Shown piece after piece: positions 1-9,197 of a stretch of DNA of 23,124 nt; positions within the stretch are counted from its first letter, which is position 1, and every line of letters starts with the position of its first letter. The translations under genes and the position numbers were made by a program. The stretch is from the NCBI GenBank assembly GCA_002811645.1, contig PDIP01000104.1, positions 38,818 to 61,941 of the forward strand, written 5' to 3'. The notes under the pieces were generated by a model that was given only the letters and a program-made list of their open reading frames with translations, ran no database searches and was not told the origin of the DNA. This DNA comes from Corallochytrium limacisporum (Eukaryota; Opisthokonta).

Positions 1-549
1 CCCCCTTGGTAGGGGGGCTCCGCCGGGGTCCCGAAAAGAAAGCGGCGGGGGGGGGGGAGAATGGGGTATGAATGGGCCGAGTTCCCTATAGTGAAAGTAT
101 GGGGCCTTGTTCGTCACTGGGACAGTCAGTCTCCTCGCTGCCGCCCCAGGGCTCCCCCGATCAGTACCGTTCTGGAAGACCCGGGAGGAGGTCGTTTCTC
201 CACCGTTGGTGGGGCGGGTCTCTCAGGGTCCTCCTCCACGCTCCCCGTCACCGGCGCCGCCCCGTGGGGTCTCAAGCTGCCTCTCATTACGTGATGTGGG
301 ATATTCGTGTTGGTGGGCTGGACCGCTTAGAACAGGTACCTAAAACACATTATGTCTTGAATTACATACGAAGCTTTGCACCGTAATAATCAATGATAAG
401 GTTCGGGTACACCATCAAAGAGTAGTAGGGGCTCCCCACAAGTTCTTCAGTTCTCCTGAAGGGAGATTCCGGTCAGTAATTGTTTATGGCCGTTAACCTA
501 GCCAGAAGAGAAAACAGATCAACAAGTAAATAGAGCAATAATTTCAAAC
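1..549. other. GC-rich 5' leader / upstream region of PPIP5K, no gene
   Basis: No convincing protein-coding gene lies here. Three overlapping frames stay open through the GC-rich part, but their products are Pro/Ser/Arg-rich and low in complexity. The first 16 bases form a perfect CCCCCT-tggt-AGGGGG hairpin and positions 47-57 are an 11-G tract. Positions 200-212 form a CCACC-gtt-GGTGG hairpin. The composition turns AT-richer after about 290. Two short upstream ORFs, at 393-425 and 486-533, precede the PPIP5K ATG and are out of frame with it. No TATA box or splice-site pair is persuasive. Confidence 0.6.
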
Positions 550-3500
550 ATGAGCGAAAGTAGCGTGCCTGCTACTCCTGGAACCCCGGGGACGCCTGGT
601 ACACCTTCAGAGAAGGACTATTTTGGCATAAGAGACATTCAGAACGGTAAAATGCCCCCGATGAGTTCTGTGGTTCAGACTACACCGAGCATGAGCAAAG
701 ATAGCTCTCCTAAAAGCCGTCGCGGAACATTGCGTGGAAATGATCGCAAATTCTCTCTCATGGACCTCAACGTTCGCACTACAAGTCCTCGCAGCGAGAC
801 CCCAATGGCACCGGTGCGCTTGGGAATCTGTGCCATGGAGAAGAAAACCTCAGGAAAACCGATGAAGGCTATTCTGGAGCGCTTGAGAGTGCATGGGGAG
901 TTTGACATTATTATTTGGACCGACAAACAGCTCATCGACGACCCCATTGAGTCTTGGCCGCAGGTAGATGCACTGGTCTCCTTCTTTAGCACGGGTTTCC
1001 CGCTGGAGAAGGCCATTGCCTATGCAAAGTTACGCAAGCCGTTCCTGATCAATGAATTAGAACCACAGGTACGCCTCTTGGACCGATCCCAGGTATATGC
1101 AATGCTGGAGGAGGCGCAGGTTCCAGTTCCGTACTATGCTGTGATGCACCACACCCAGGAGGGTCAAGAGTTCATCGAGACAGAGGATGAGATTTCTGTG
1201 GGTGGTAAGGTGTTCACAAAGCCTTTTGTGGAGAAGCCCATTAGTGGAGAGGACCACAATATTATCATCTACTTTCCTACGAGTGCTGGAGGTGGATCTC
1301 AACATCTGTTCAGGAAGAAGGCAAACAAGAGCAGTGAGTTTCGCAAGGACTGGAACAAGGTCCGTCGTGACGGCAGCTACCTCTACGAGGAATTTCTGAC
1401 CACACAAGGTACTGATGTGAAAGTGTACACAGTCGGACCATCGTACGCTCACGCTGAAGCCCGTAAGTCTCCTTCATTGGATGGGATTGTAGTACGGAAC
1501 AAAGACGGCAAAGAAGTTCGCTATCCCGTCATGCTTACCTCTGAAGAGAAGGCAATGGCACACCGCATTGTCAATCATTTCCAGCAAACAGTGTGTGGAT
1601 TCGACTTATTGCGTACTTTTGATAGGTCCTTTGTCTGCGACGTCAACGGGTGGTCATTCGTGAAGTCGTCCCAAAAGTACTATGATGACTGTGCCCAGCT
1701 CTTGCGGGAAATGTGTCTGTGGAAGTGTGCACCGGACCTATACGTGAATGCTTTGGAGAGGGCACCTCAGGCAGATTCGAAGGTTGCTGAAGAAATGTTC
1801 GAAAGCCCTGGAGAACAGCAAGGAAATATTTCGCTGCCACACAAAGAAGAGCTGCGGTGCGTGTGTGCCATTGTGCGTCACGGTGATCGCACGCCCAAAC
1901 AGAAGATGAAATTGGAGACTAATCATCCAATGTTCTGCAACCTGTTCGAAAAATATGGTGATCCGACCCGCAAGAAGGAGTTGAAGCTGAAGACACCAGA
2001 GCAGCTGCAGGAGATTCTTGACATCTCTCGGGAATTGCATGCGGATAAAGCTATGGTTTGTATTAAGGATCCAGAGGCGAGCAATCATAAATTGATCCAG
2101 ATGCGCCACGTCTTGGAGAAGGGCGGCCACTTCTCGGGAATCAATCGTAAGGTCCAGTTGAAGCCATTGGAATGGGAAGAGATCGAGCACGAACATATAG
2201 AAAAGCCCGAATCTGAAGAAGCTACAGATTCGCCTCGACTGGCTCCCCCAGTGACCATCAGGGTGAGACGTTGTCTGCTTATCCTGAAATGGGGTGGAGA
2301 GCTCACGCACTCCGGTATCGAACAAAGCAAGCAGTTGGCCTCACGATTTCGTTCACAGATCTATCCTGGAGAGGGTCTGGGTCTTCTACGATTGCACTCT
2401 ACCTTCCGGCACGATCTCAAGATTTACTCCGGTGATGAGGGTCGGGTGCAGATGACTGCTGCAGCATTTACGAAGGCATTCCTCGATCTTGAAGGTGATC
2501 TAACTCCGATTCTTGTATCTCTTGTTCGTAAAGATGAGGTGGCAGTGCAGCTTCTTGATGACGCGAGCGCCGCCCACAGCAAGATGGAAGAAATCAAGAA
2601 GTTTCTCAAAGAGAACCTGCTGAAGGACCAAGACATGACCGATCCGGAAGTCCAGGAAAGGATAGCACCCTCCAAGGCGGGTTCCCTGATCCGGGCTCTC
2701 AGCAAGGTAGGCAATGGACGCAAACGTGCCGAAGAGATTTTCCACCTTATTCTGAAAATGGTGGACCGCATAAAGGTCATGTGCGAGGAAGAGGATGTGG
2801 ACCATCTAATCGATGGTATGAATACTATTCTACCACCTTCAAGGCGCAACAGTGACGACAAGCTCATGGTGGACAGCCCCGTCATCGAAGAGAATTTCCC
2901 ATCCAAATCCGTGCTGAAGCGCATCAATCGTGAAGTGGCACAATTGCCAATGAGCAGCTCGCACAACGACCTCACGGGGCTTCGCCCAATGAGCACTGGT
3001 CATCTTTTGAAACATATGCCCAGCTCTGCACAGAACTCGCCTCCACACACCCGCCGCAACACCGTAGGTTCCAATGAGGATGTTACAGGGGAGGAAGGAG
3101 CGAAGGACGGTGACGTTACCAACGATTCCAGCGCCACCCTTGGCGACGACGTGCTCAAGATGATGGCTCAAAAGTATATAGAAGAGAAGATCAATTCGGA
3201 GGCAATGTCCAAGGGACCTAAGTACAAAGTTTGTGGAGATGAGACGCTGTATCTCCTGCTGCGCCGCTGGGAGAAGCTCGCATTTGACTTCTACAACAAG
3301 AGAAAGGACAAATTCGACGTGAGCAAGATCCCTGACATTTATGACTGCGTGAAGTATGACGAGATCCACAATCACGCCCTCAACCTCACAGAACTACCAG
3401 AAATCTACTCTCTAGTCAAGCCTGTCGCTGACTTGCTGGTTCCTCAGGAGTACGGTCTTCACGAGTCCAGCAAGGTGGAAATTGGTGGCAAAATTGCAGG

Positions 3501-4059
3501 TCACCTGATCCGCAAACTGCGATCTGACCTGCGCAATGCCATGGGCCTTAACCAGGATGCGGTCACAGACATTAGCCACCGCCTTGATGATTCACTGGTG
3601 GAAAAGAACGTCATCAAATCCCGCTCCCGTAGCGTTCGTACACGTCTCTACTTTACGTCTGAGAGTCATCTGCACGCTCTGCTTAATCTACTGCGCTTCA
3701 GCGGCGGCATCGGAAAAGACGGCGACGATCCCGTCTGGGACTCTGCGATGAAGAAAATTGAGGACTTGAGCGAACTCAACTATCTATCTCACATTGTCTT
3801 GCGGCTATTTGAGAACACCAAGCTGCCACTTGACGATCCCTCCCGATTTCGCATGGAGATTCACGTCTCACCTGGTGCGAACATCGACCCGCGTATCTTC
3901 AAGGATGAGAAGAAACACATTCTGCCTATCCTGCCCATGATTCAGCTAACTAAGAGCCTGACCCTGCAGTCCCTCGACGACCTGTTCGGTATCGTGCAAA
4001 AGAGCAGTGCAAGTGACTTCCCCTTGCCACCGCCTCCCATCAAGGCCGCAGAGATTTGA
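550..4059 (+). CDS. PPIP5K: Diphosphoinositol pentakisphosphate kinase (PPIP5K/Vip1)
   Basis: A bifunctional enzyme of inositol-pyrophosphate metabolism. The family phosphorylates position 1 of InsP6 and 5-InsP7 (giving 1-InsP7 and 1,5-InsP8), and its second domain removes that phosphate. It acts in the cytosol. The 1169-residue protein has a disordered N-terminus (about 1-92) and then an ATP-grasp kinase (about 93-410) with KPFVEKP (224-230), SAGGGSQ (245-251), DVKVYTVG (289-296) and DVNG (364-367). A split histidine-acid-phosphatase domain follows, with the RHGDRTP signature at 443-449, LLRLHSTFRHDLKIY further on, and a C-terminal HVSPGA near residue 1105. A Ser-rich, probably disordered insert (about 757-900) interrupts the phosphatase domain and holds RRNS (765-768) and RRNT (835-838). 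All key motifs are intact, so both activities are expected. The ATG at 550 has A at -3. There are no introns. The length is close to that of animal and yeast homologues. The next gene is 400 bp away on the same strand. Confidence 0.97.
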   Translation: MSESSVPATPGTPGTPGTPSEKDYFGIRDIQNGKMPPMSSVVQTTPSMSKDSSPKSRRGTLRGNDRKFSLMDLNVRTTSPRSETPMAPVRLGICAMEKKTSGKPMKAILERLRVHGEFDIIIWTDKQLIDDPIESWPQVDALVSFFSTGFPLEKAIAYAKLRKPFLINELEPQVRLLDRSQVYAMLEEAQVPVPYYAVMHHTQEGQEFIETEDEISVGGKVFTKPFVEKPISGEDHNIIIYFPTSAGGGSQHLFRKKANKSSEFRKDWNKVRRDGSYLYEEFLTTQGTDVKVYTVGPSYAHAEARKSPSLDGIVVRNKDGKEVRYPVMLTSEEKAMAHRIVNHFQQTVCGFDLLRTFDRSFVCDVNGWSFVKSSQKYYDDCAQLLREMCLWKCAPDLYVNALERAPQADSKVAEEMFESPGEQQGNISLPHKEELRCVCAIVRHGDRTPKQKMKLETNHPMFCNLFEKYGDPTRKKELKLKTPEQLQEILDISRELHADKAMVCIKDPEASNHKLIQMRHVLEKGGHFSGINRKVQLKPLEWEEIEHEHIEKPESEEATDSPRLAPPVTIRVRRCLLILKWGGELTHSGIEQSKQLASRFRSQIYPGEGLGLLRLHSTFRHDLKIYSGDEGRVQMTAAAFTKAFLDLEGDLTPILVSLVRKDEVAVQLLDDASAAHSKMEEIKKFLKENLLKDQDMTDPEVQERIAPSKAGSLIRALSKVGNGRKRAEEIFHLILKMVDRIKVMCEEEDVDHLIDGMNTILPPSRRNSDDKLMVDSPVIEENFPSKSVLKRINREVAQLPMSSSHNDLTGLRPMSTGHLLKHMPSSAQNSPPHTRRNTVGSNEDVTGEEGAKDGDVTNDSSATLGDDVLKMMAQKYIEEKINSEAMSKGPKYKVCGDETLYLLLRRWEKLAFDFYNKRKDKFDVSKIPDIYDCVKYDEIHNHALNLTELPEIYSLVKPVADLLVPQEYGLHESSKVEIGGKIAGHLIRKLRSDLRNAMGLNQDAVTDISHRLDDSLVEKNVIKSRSRSVRTRLYFTSESHLHALLNLLRFSGGIGKDGDDPVWDSAMKKIEDLSELNYLSHIVLRLFENTKLPLDDPSRFRMEIHVSPGANIDPRIFKDEKKHILPILPMIQLTKSLTLQSLDDLFGIVQKSSASDFPLPPPPIKAAEI

Positions 4060-4459
4060 TCAATTGAAACAAATACAAAAGACAATGGTGAACAAAGCCA
4101 CCGAGCATTGAGATTCACATAGGTACCCCCGCTTGCCCGTCTCCTACGCACCTTAAACCCCCTTCCCTCCCCTTCTGCTTCACTCCGCTGTCCCTGTCCC
4201 GCCAGCTCCGTTGGTGCCACAAGTCCTTGCGCACGAGGTGGGTTCGTATAGGTTGCCAATATTTTTTAACTCTGACCGCGGTTGGTATTTGAAAACGGTT
4301 TCAATCTAGAGTATTTCATGATGCAATGTTGCAAACATGTTGCAGACACCTCACCCACCCAACACGTCGGAATCTAAAGAAGTCGTTGTCCACATAGTAC
4401 GCGGCTAAAGAAAGCACATGCGAAGACATTATGTGAACAATCCATGCGAGACAAACACC
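4060..4459. other. Spacer between PPIP5K and mitochondrial RF1
   Basis: This 400 bp spacer contains the PPIP5K 3' region and the RF1 promoter. It has a pyrimidine-rich stretch (about 4127-4205), a CCAAT box at 4256-4260 followed by a T-run, and a two-copy tandem 11-mer (4326-4347). No canonical AATAAA follows the PPIP5K stop; AATACA-type variants lie within 20 bases of it. I see no gene here. Confidence 0.5.
4326..4347. repeat. Two-copy tandem 11-mer (ATGTTGCARAC)
   Basis: Two adjacent 11-base units differ only at the ninth base: ATGTTGCAAAC, then ATGTTGCAGAC. They lie 113 bp upstream of the preferred RF1 start. They could be a duplicated regulatory site or simple slippage. Confidence 0.6.
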
Positions 4460-5806
4460 ATGCTTCTCCCTCGGGTCGCCCAAAAGCTGCCCTTCTGCTC
4501 TGCCAGTAGGTTGAGCTCAGTGATTCAGCGGCAATGCAGGACATTCGTCGCTGCATCGTCTTCACCAGCGGACGGATCCGGGCGCACAGGATTGTTCGCC
4601 CTCAGCAAGGCCCAAGACCTGGAAAGCAAGATCAAGGCGGAAAGAGACAGGCTGACAGAGCACGTACAGACCCTATCCAAGGGTGGATCGCGACAGGAAC
4701 GGCGCCGGGTACAGATGCACTTGGCTTATCTACATCGTTTGAGTGATCTCTGGACAGCAGCAGCGGACATATCGCGGGACATCGAGGACACCGTGGCGCT
4801 AAAAGAGGAAGACCCTGAGATGGCTGACACTGCGGAAGAGGAGTTGGAGACACTGCGGGAAGCGTACGAAGACACTGTGCAGTCCACCATCAGTCATGTC
4901 ACTCGCAGCCTGCTCATGGGAGAAATGGCCGGTAGTGGTGGTGGCGATGGTGACTGGAGCGGTGCCAGTGACGACACGGGCCCAGGTGAGGTCTTGGTTG
5001 AACTCAGGCCCGGCGCTGGTGGTGACGAGGCCGCGCTGTTTGCGGACGATCTGCTTCAGCTCTACGAACGTGTCTGTAAACGAGAAGGCTGGTCTTTTGA
5101 ATTACTCAGCAAGGATACAACCGTCGGTGGCAGCGGTCTCAGGTACGGAAATTTTGCCGTGCGGGGTCCCGCAGGACAGCTTCAACGTGTGTTCATCGCT
5201 GCAGAAGCCGGTGTACACCGTGTGCAGAGGATCCCTGCAACAGAAAGCAGTGGCCGCGTACACACGTCGACAGCAGCGGTTATTTCGATGCCGAAGGTTG
5301 ACTTCAAGGAAGTCGAGATGGACATGAAGGATGTCAGAATCGAAGTGATGCGCGCGGGAGGTGCCGGTGGCCAGCATGTAAACACAACCGAATCGGCAGT
5401 ACGCGTCACGCACGAGCCGACCGGGTTACAGGCCTACTCTGCGAACAGTCGAAGCCAGCTGCAGAACAAAGATAAGGCTCTTGCGGTACTGGCTTCCAAA
5501 TTGCGTGACATGCAGCTGGAGGCGGAGCGCGAGAAGCAGCTTTCCCAGCGCCGGGCACAGGTCACGTCGTTGGACCGCAATGAGCGCATTCGCACCTATA
5601 ATTGGCCCCAAGATCGTGTAACGGATCATCGCACAGGCACCAATTTCTCGTTGTCCAGCTTCATGGACGGCGACCACCACATTGAAAACGCAGAGGAACT
5701 GCAAGCGCAGCGGGAAGCCAACGCGGCTCGTCAGCTGACCGTTGAGGACGTTCTCGATCCTTTCGGCAGTGGCGAAGAGGACATTGTCCAAGATGCCAAG
5801 CAGTGA
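4460..5806 (+). CDS. MTRF1L: Mitochondrial peptide chain release factor 1
   Basis: A class I release factor that reads UAA/UAG in the mitochondrial ribosome and triggers hydrolysis of peptidyl-tRNA. From the ATG at 4460 the protein has 448 residues. Domains: a presequence of about 30 residues, rich in Arg, Ser and hydrophobics with no early acid; a helical N-terminal domain; the PCRF core with GAGGDEA; the stop-codon tripeptide PAT at 259-261 within IPATESSGRVHTS, diagnostic of RF1 rather than RF2; and the catalytic GGQ at 303-305. The C-terminal NERIRTYNWPQDRVTDHR block is typical of the family. An in-frame ATG at 4418 would add 14 residues (MRRHYVNNPCETNT). I prefer 4460 because its context is better (A at -3; C at 4418) and because it places a classic targeting sequence at the N-terminus. 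The gene converges on TLE with 76 bp between the stops. It could equally be named MTRF1, since vertebrates have two paralogues. Confidence 0.94.
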   Translation: MLLPRVAQKLPFCSASRLSSVIQRQCRTFVAASSSPADGSGRTGLFALSKAQDLESKIKAERDRLTEHVQTLSKGGSRQERRRVQMHLAYLHRLSDLWTAAADISRDIEDTVALKEEDPEMADTAEEELETLREAYEDTVQSTISHVTRSLLMGEMAGSGGGDGDWSGASDDTGPGEVLVELRPGAGGDEAALFADDLLQLYERVCKREGWSFELLSKDTTVGGSGLRYGNFAVRGPAGQLQRVFIAAEAGVHRVQRIPATESSGRVHTSTAAVISMPKVDFKEVEMDMKDVRIEVMRAGGAGGQHVNTTESAVRVTHEPTGLQAYSANSRSQLQNKDKALAVLASKLRDMQLEAEREKQLSQRRAQVTSLDRNERIRTYNWPQDRVTDHRTGTNFSLSSFMDGDHHIENAEELQAQREANAARQLTVEDVLDPFGSGEEDIVQDAKQ

Positions 5807-5819
5807 AAAGTCAATGTAA

Positions 5820-5825
5820 AATATA
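5820..5825 (+). terminator. Possible poly(A) signal variant for RF1 (AATATA)
   Basis: AATATA lies 13 bases after the RF1 stop, just downstream of a TGTAA motif (the CFIm-type UGUA element). No AATAAA occurs in the 76 bp gap. The call rests only on the hexamer and its spacing. Confidence 0.3.
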
Positions 5826-5882
5826 AATCCTTCTAGTGTCGACTAGTTCAGATGTTTACTGTTTGTGTATCTTTTACTTCTT

Positions 5883-8627
5883 CTAGGCGGCAACAGCTGC
5901 TCCGTATTCGACCTCAAAGACCTCACCGCACTTAGCCCGTGATCCCGCGATAAGGTACTTTCCATCGCGACTGACCGCACATTTCAAAAGCGGCCATTCC
6001 TCACGATTCCCGTACAGGTGGCGGCCGGTGAAGCTCTCGAATATGTTGAGTTGGCCGTCCTTCCCGCAGGTGGCAAACCATTTACCGCTCTCAGCATAAC
6101 TTAGCGAGAAGACACATGACTCGTGAAAAGACAAGCGGATGCGGCTCGAGGTGTCCTCCAGGTTGACCATCTCTATGTCACCATTGCTGAGGGCTACGCT
6201 GACCCAGTAGGCGGTTGGACAAATGTCAAGACTGAAGACACGGCTTGGGAATTCATAGCAGGCAACCTCCTTAGCCGAACCGGCATCCCAGATGCGTAAA
6301 GTACCGTCTAGGCCCCCGCTCAAGATCTTGGATCCGTCTGGGGCAATACGAATGCTGCTGACACCGTTCCTGTGTCCATCAATCTTGCGGATGAGTTTCT
6401 TGTTGTGGATGTCCCAGACATTTATCATGCCGTCGCTATGGCAAGAGTAGAACGTTTTGGCATCAGGGCTTACATCTAGTGCGTAGCACGCCAAAGCGTT
6501 CGACCGGAAAGTCGATTTTCGTGTCGGTTTCGAGCCATTGAGGTCCCACAAGTACATACTGCTGCACTCTCCACCCATCAACAGAGTATTATTGTCTTCG
6601 ATGAGCTTCATGCCACGCACGTAGCCTTCACGCATACATGCCATCTCAGCAATATGGTGACGCCGGTCAATGTTCCACATCTTGACAGTGCCCTTGCCGC
6701 CTGTCAGTACGGTATGGGAATCCTTAGCGATTTCAATGCTACAGACCAAGTCACGATGGGCGAACGGAGTAACTTTCTGCAGACGCCGGGGAAAATGTGG
6801 ATCGCTATAAGTCTCCGTGAACTTGATAGGCTGCGGCTCCTGGTCACCCTCAACAATGCGGTAGGCATATGTCTCTTTGGTTGCGATCCTTTTCTCGTTC
6901 TGTTGACCGAAGTTGTGCAGGTTCTGCACATTGTAGACCTCACTACTGGACTGTTCGGAGCTGCTTGCGCCCGGAGCCTGGCGGCCATTGTTATTGACTT
7001 CCATTATCTGCCCACCACCTCTGTCCTCAACATTATCATACAAAGACGAGAGTTTTTTGGTGAATGATTTGGGACCATTGGTTTGGATTTTGTGGGGGGT
7101 GATAGGACCGTCGAGCACCTTGCCGGGCACACTGGTATCGCATGTTTTCTCGATAGCGCTGGCCTTATTAAACATTTCGCTGCCCAGCTTGGATTTCTTA
7201 TCCGTGTGTTGTGTTCCATCGCGCTTGCCCTTTTCCTCATCGTTGCGATCGTCATTGGCACCCTGATTTCGCCACTTTTCCTTGTGCTGATCGGTGCTTA
7301 CCCTTGTTGGGTGAGAAACTTTTCCTACAGTCTTCTTAGATAACGATACGATCGGGCTCGTTGACACTTCATCGTCGGTCGGAGGCAGGATCAAAGGGAT
7401 CGGTGCCTGGGCGTGCATTCCAATGCCACATTCGATGTCATGCTTATTGACTTTGCTGGCATTGTTCAGGCGGGCTGTGAGTTCCCACTGGCGATCAGTC
7501 GTCACCTCAGCAATCGCATCCTGAGCAAGCTCTTCAAGACGACAGTTCACTTCCTCTAGTGTTTTCACACGGATGGTGAGGTCATATGCTTTCTTGTAGT
7601 ACTCCAGATAAGCCTCCTCATACTTTTGAGCCAATTTCAGAACACCCTTCGTTTCGCATAGCATTTTAGCGTTCAAGTGATTCAGGTGCTTCATTTTTGT
7701 CTTCAATGATGAGCTCCTCTCACAGAGAGTGACGCCAGGCATTCTTGACTGATTGACCTGGTCTGCGGGATCGGGTTTGTTTGCAGTCTGTCCGTTGAGC
7801 GGATTCTTAGAATGGTTGTCAGCTTTTGGACCAGTGGAGACAGTTTGTTTACTGTGCTTGGCGCAGTCGTTGGATTTGGCATTGGCTTTGGTGTCATGCT
7901 TCCTCTTGCGGCAGTTCGGATCACCATTGCTAGCTACTTGACCCTTTTGTTGCAGATGAGGGTTGTGTTTGTTCTGTTGCTGGTGTTGTATTTGAGGCTG
8001 GTGTGATGACGGTTGCTGCTCCTCCTGTTCGGCTGGTGGTATTGCCGCTTGTGGTATCATTGTTTGTGGTAAGTTGACCATTTGAGGCTGTATCACCTCG
8101 ATACGTGCCTGGCCAACTGGATGAGCCATGAAGTTTGGACACCCTTGAAACTGTTCCTGATCCTGTTGCTGCGGCTGCGTGGGTGATGTATGCGTCTGCT
8201 GTTGTTGAGATACGGGCATTTGTTGCCCTTGCTGGCCCATACTACAACTGCCGTGGGTCTGAACGCCTTGCGGGAGACTTCCCTGAACAAGTGCTCCATC
8301 CTGAAATGGTATTGGGTGGTACCCGTTTAACTGCCCAACAACGATAGGCATCATTCCCGAAGTCTGCTGCTGCTCCTGTCCTTGCATCGCCTGCATGCTA
8401 CCACTAGACTGAACAGCCACCATAAAAGCTGGGCTTCCACTCGGCTGCTGCTGGTTGCTGCCGCCCATGAGCTGGCCAGGACCAAGTCCCTGGTAGCTGT
8501 ACTGGGGGTAAGCTGTGCTCACAACATGAAGGCCCTGCACCTGACTGTTTTGGTTGTTCTGTTGGTTTTCTCCTCGACCGTATCCTGCGTACAGGCCTAG
8601 TGGGACCGGTACAACAGGAGGGTTCAT
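5883..8627 (-). CDS. TLE: Groucho/TLE-family transcriptional corepressor
   Basis: A nuclear corepressor recruited by DNA-binding factors through WRPW or Eh1 peptides. The 914-residue protein has a long Gln/Gly/His/Pro-rich N-terminus (about 1-235), a basic NLS-like RKRK (240-243), then a Q-type helical oligomerization domain (about 312-395, with the EYYKKAYDLTI block around the tyrosines at 343-344). A Ser/Lys/Asn-rich middle (about 400-600) corresponds in position to the GP/CcN/SP regions. A seven-bladed WD40 propeller fills about 620-914. Propeller blocks such as ACYALDVSPD, SDGMINVWDIHN and SGLDGT-like repeats match TLE far better than Tup1 or LEUNIG. Pocket residues Y669, R671 and E687 align with human TLE1 Y532, R534 and E550. 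In animals the Q domain is at the extreme N-terminus; here about 310 residues come before it. The start has A at -3 and no upstream in-frame ATG is evident. The gene has one exon and converges with mitochondrial RF1. Confidence 0.93.
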   Translation of the reverse strand: MNPPVVPVPLGLYAGYGRGENQQNNQNSQVQGLHVVSTAYPQYSYQGLGPGQLMGGSNQQQPSGSPAFMVAVQSSGSMQAMQGQEQQQTSGMMPIVVGQLNGYHPIPFQDGALVQGSLPQGVQTHGSCSMGQQGQQMPVSQQQQTHTSPTQPQQQDQEQFQGCPNFMAHPVGQARIEVIQPQMVNLPQTMIPQAAIPPAEQEEQQPSSHQPQIQHQQQNKHNPHLQQKGQVASNGDPNCRKRKHDTKANAKSNDCAKHSKQTVSTGPKADNHSKNPLNGQTANKPDPADQVNQSRMPGVTLCERSSSLKTKMKHLNHLNAKMLCETKGVLKLAQKYEEAYLEYYKKAYDLTIRVKTLEEVNCRLEELAQDAIAEVTTDRQWELTARLNNASKVNKHDIECGIGMHAQAPIPLILPPTDDEVSTSPIVSLSKKTVGKVSHPTRVSTDQHKEKWRNQGANDDRNDEEKGKRDGTQHTDKKSKLGSEMFNKASAIEKTCDTSVPGKVLDGPITPHKIQTNGPKSFTKKLSSLYDNVEDRGGGQIMEVNNNGRQAPGASSSEQSSSEVYNVQNLHNFGQQNEKRIATKETYAYRIVEGDQEPQPIKFTETYSDPHFPRRLQKVTPFAHRDLVCSIEIAKDSHTVLTGGKGTVKMWNIDRRHHIAEMACMREGYVRGMKLIEDNNTLLMGGECSSMYLWDLNGSKPTRKSTFRSNALACYALDVSPDAKTFYSCHSDGMINVWDIHNKKLIRKIDGHRNGVSSIRIAPDGSKILSGGLDGTLRIWDAGSAKEVACYEFPSRVFSLDICPTAYWVSVALSNGDIEMVNLEDTSSRIRLSFHESCVFSLSYAESGKWFATCGKDGQLNIFESFTGRHLYGNREEWPLLKCAVSRDGKYLIAGSRAKCGEVFEVEYGAAVAA

Positions 8628-9097
8628 TTTTCTTGCGCTTCAGCTGATTTCTGATCTACTTTGGAACACCGCATGTGCCTCGTCGAACTTTGCGGTACAC
8701 CCGCACATACAGTGTTGGGACCCACAATTGGTAAGTCCACGGGGTCCATGAAAGCCCCATAGTGTTCGGGCTGTAAGACCGAACCACTCGCACTAGATTA
8801 TGTTGATTTGGCTGTGCTTTTCTTCGGCCTTGGGCTTGCTGGCAGTGCCAAGATAGCTTTGTGTGTCACGAGAGAGATAGCATTCTAATCGTTCCCATGC
8901 ATATACACAAGGGACTAGAAGCAGAGACCATGTGTACATGTTTGCGGCGGAGCAAATATAAACGTTTTCTTAATCACTCCCACTAAGACATGTTCCATGA
9001 CCATCAGACTGAACTACTCAGTGGTTCGGAACAGTTGCTCCAAGCATCACCAAGCGTTGGTTCTATAAAAATCTCACGGATCACACTGCCACCATCC

Positions 9098-9120
9098 GAG
9101 GGTGGAAATGACCCACCCTT
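9098..9120. repeat. Inverted repeat / hairpin GAGGGTGG-CCACCCTT
   Basis: GAGGGTGG at 9098-9105 pairs with CCACCCTT at 9113-9120 (seven Watson-Crick pairs and one G-T), with a 7-base loop. It lies in a non-coding spacer and its role is unknown. Confidence 0.6.
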
Positions 9121-9197
9121 CCAGGACCCCACCTACGGAGGGGCACTATTCGAGCCTTTCGCCGAGGAATTACTACCCCGACTTCCGATTTCTCGCC

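Noticed and set aside
61-386. Three overlapping open frames at the left end
   Set aside because: They lie in GC-rich sequence with few stops. Composition is low in complexity, no homologue is recognised, and three frames cannot all be real.
1738-2325. Long antisense open frames inside PPIP5K, CEP135, TLE and APC1
   Set aside because: They are mirror frames of strongly supported coding regions and show no independent domain.
4460-5806. RF2-type or ICT1-type release factor
   Set aside because: The PAT tripeptide marks RF1 (RF2 has SPF), and the full codon-recognition domain rules out the short ICT1 type.
5883-8627. Fungal Tup1 or plant LEUNIG identity
   Set aside because: There is no LisH domain and no Tup1 N-terminal helix. 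The propeller and Q-domain wording follow TLE closely.
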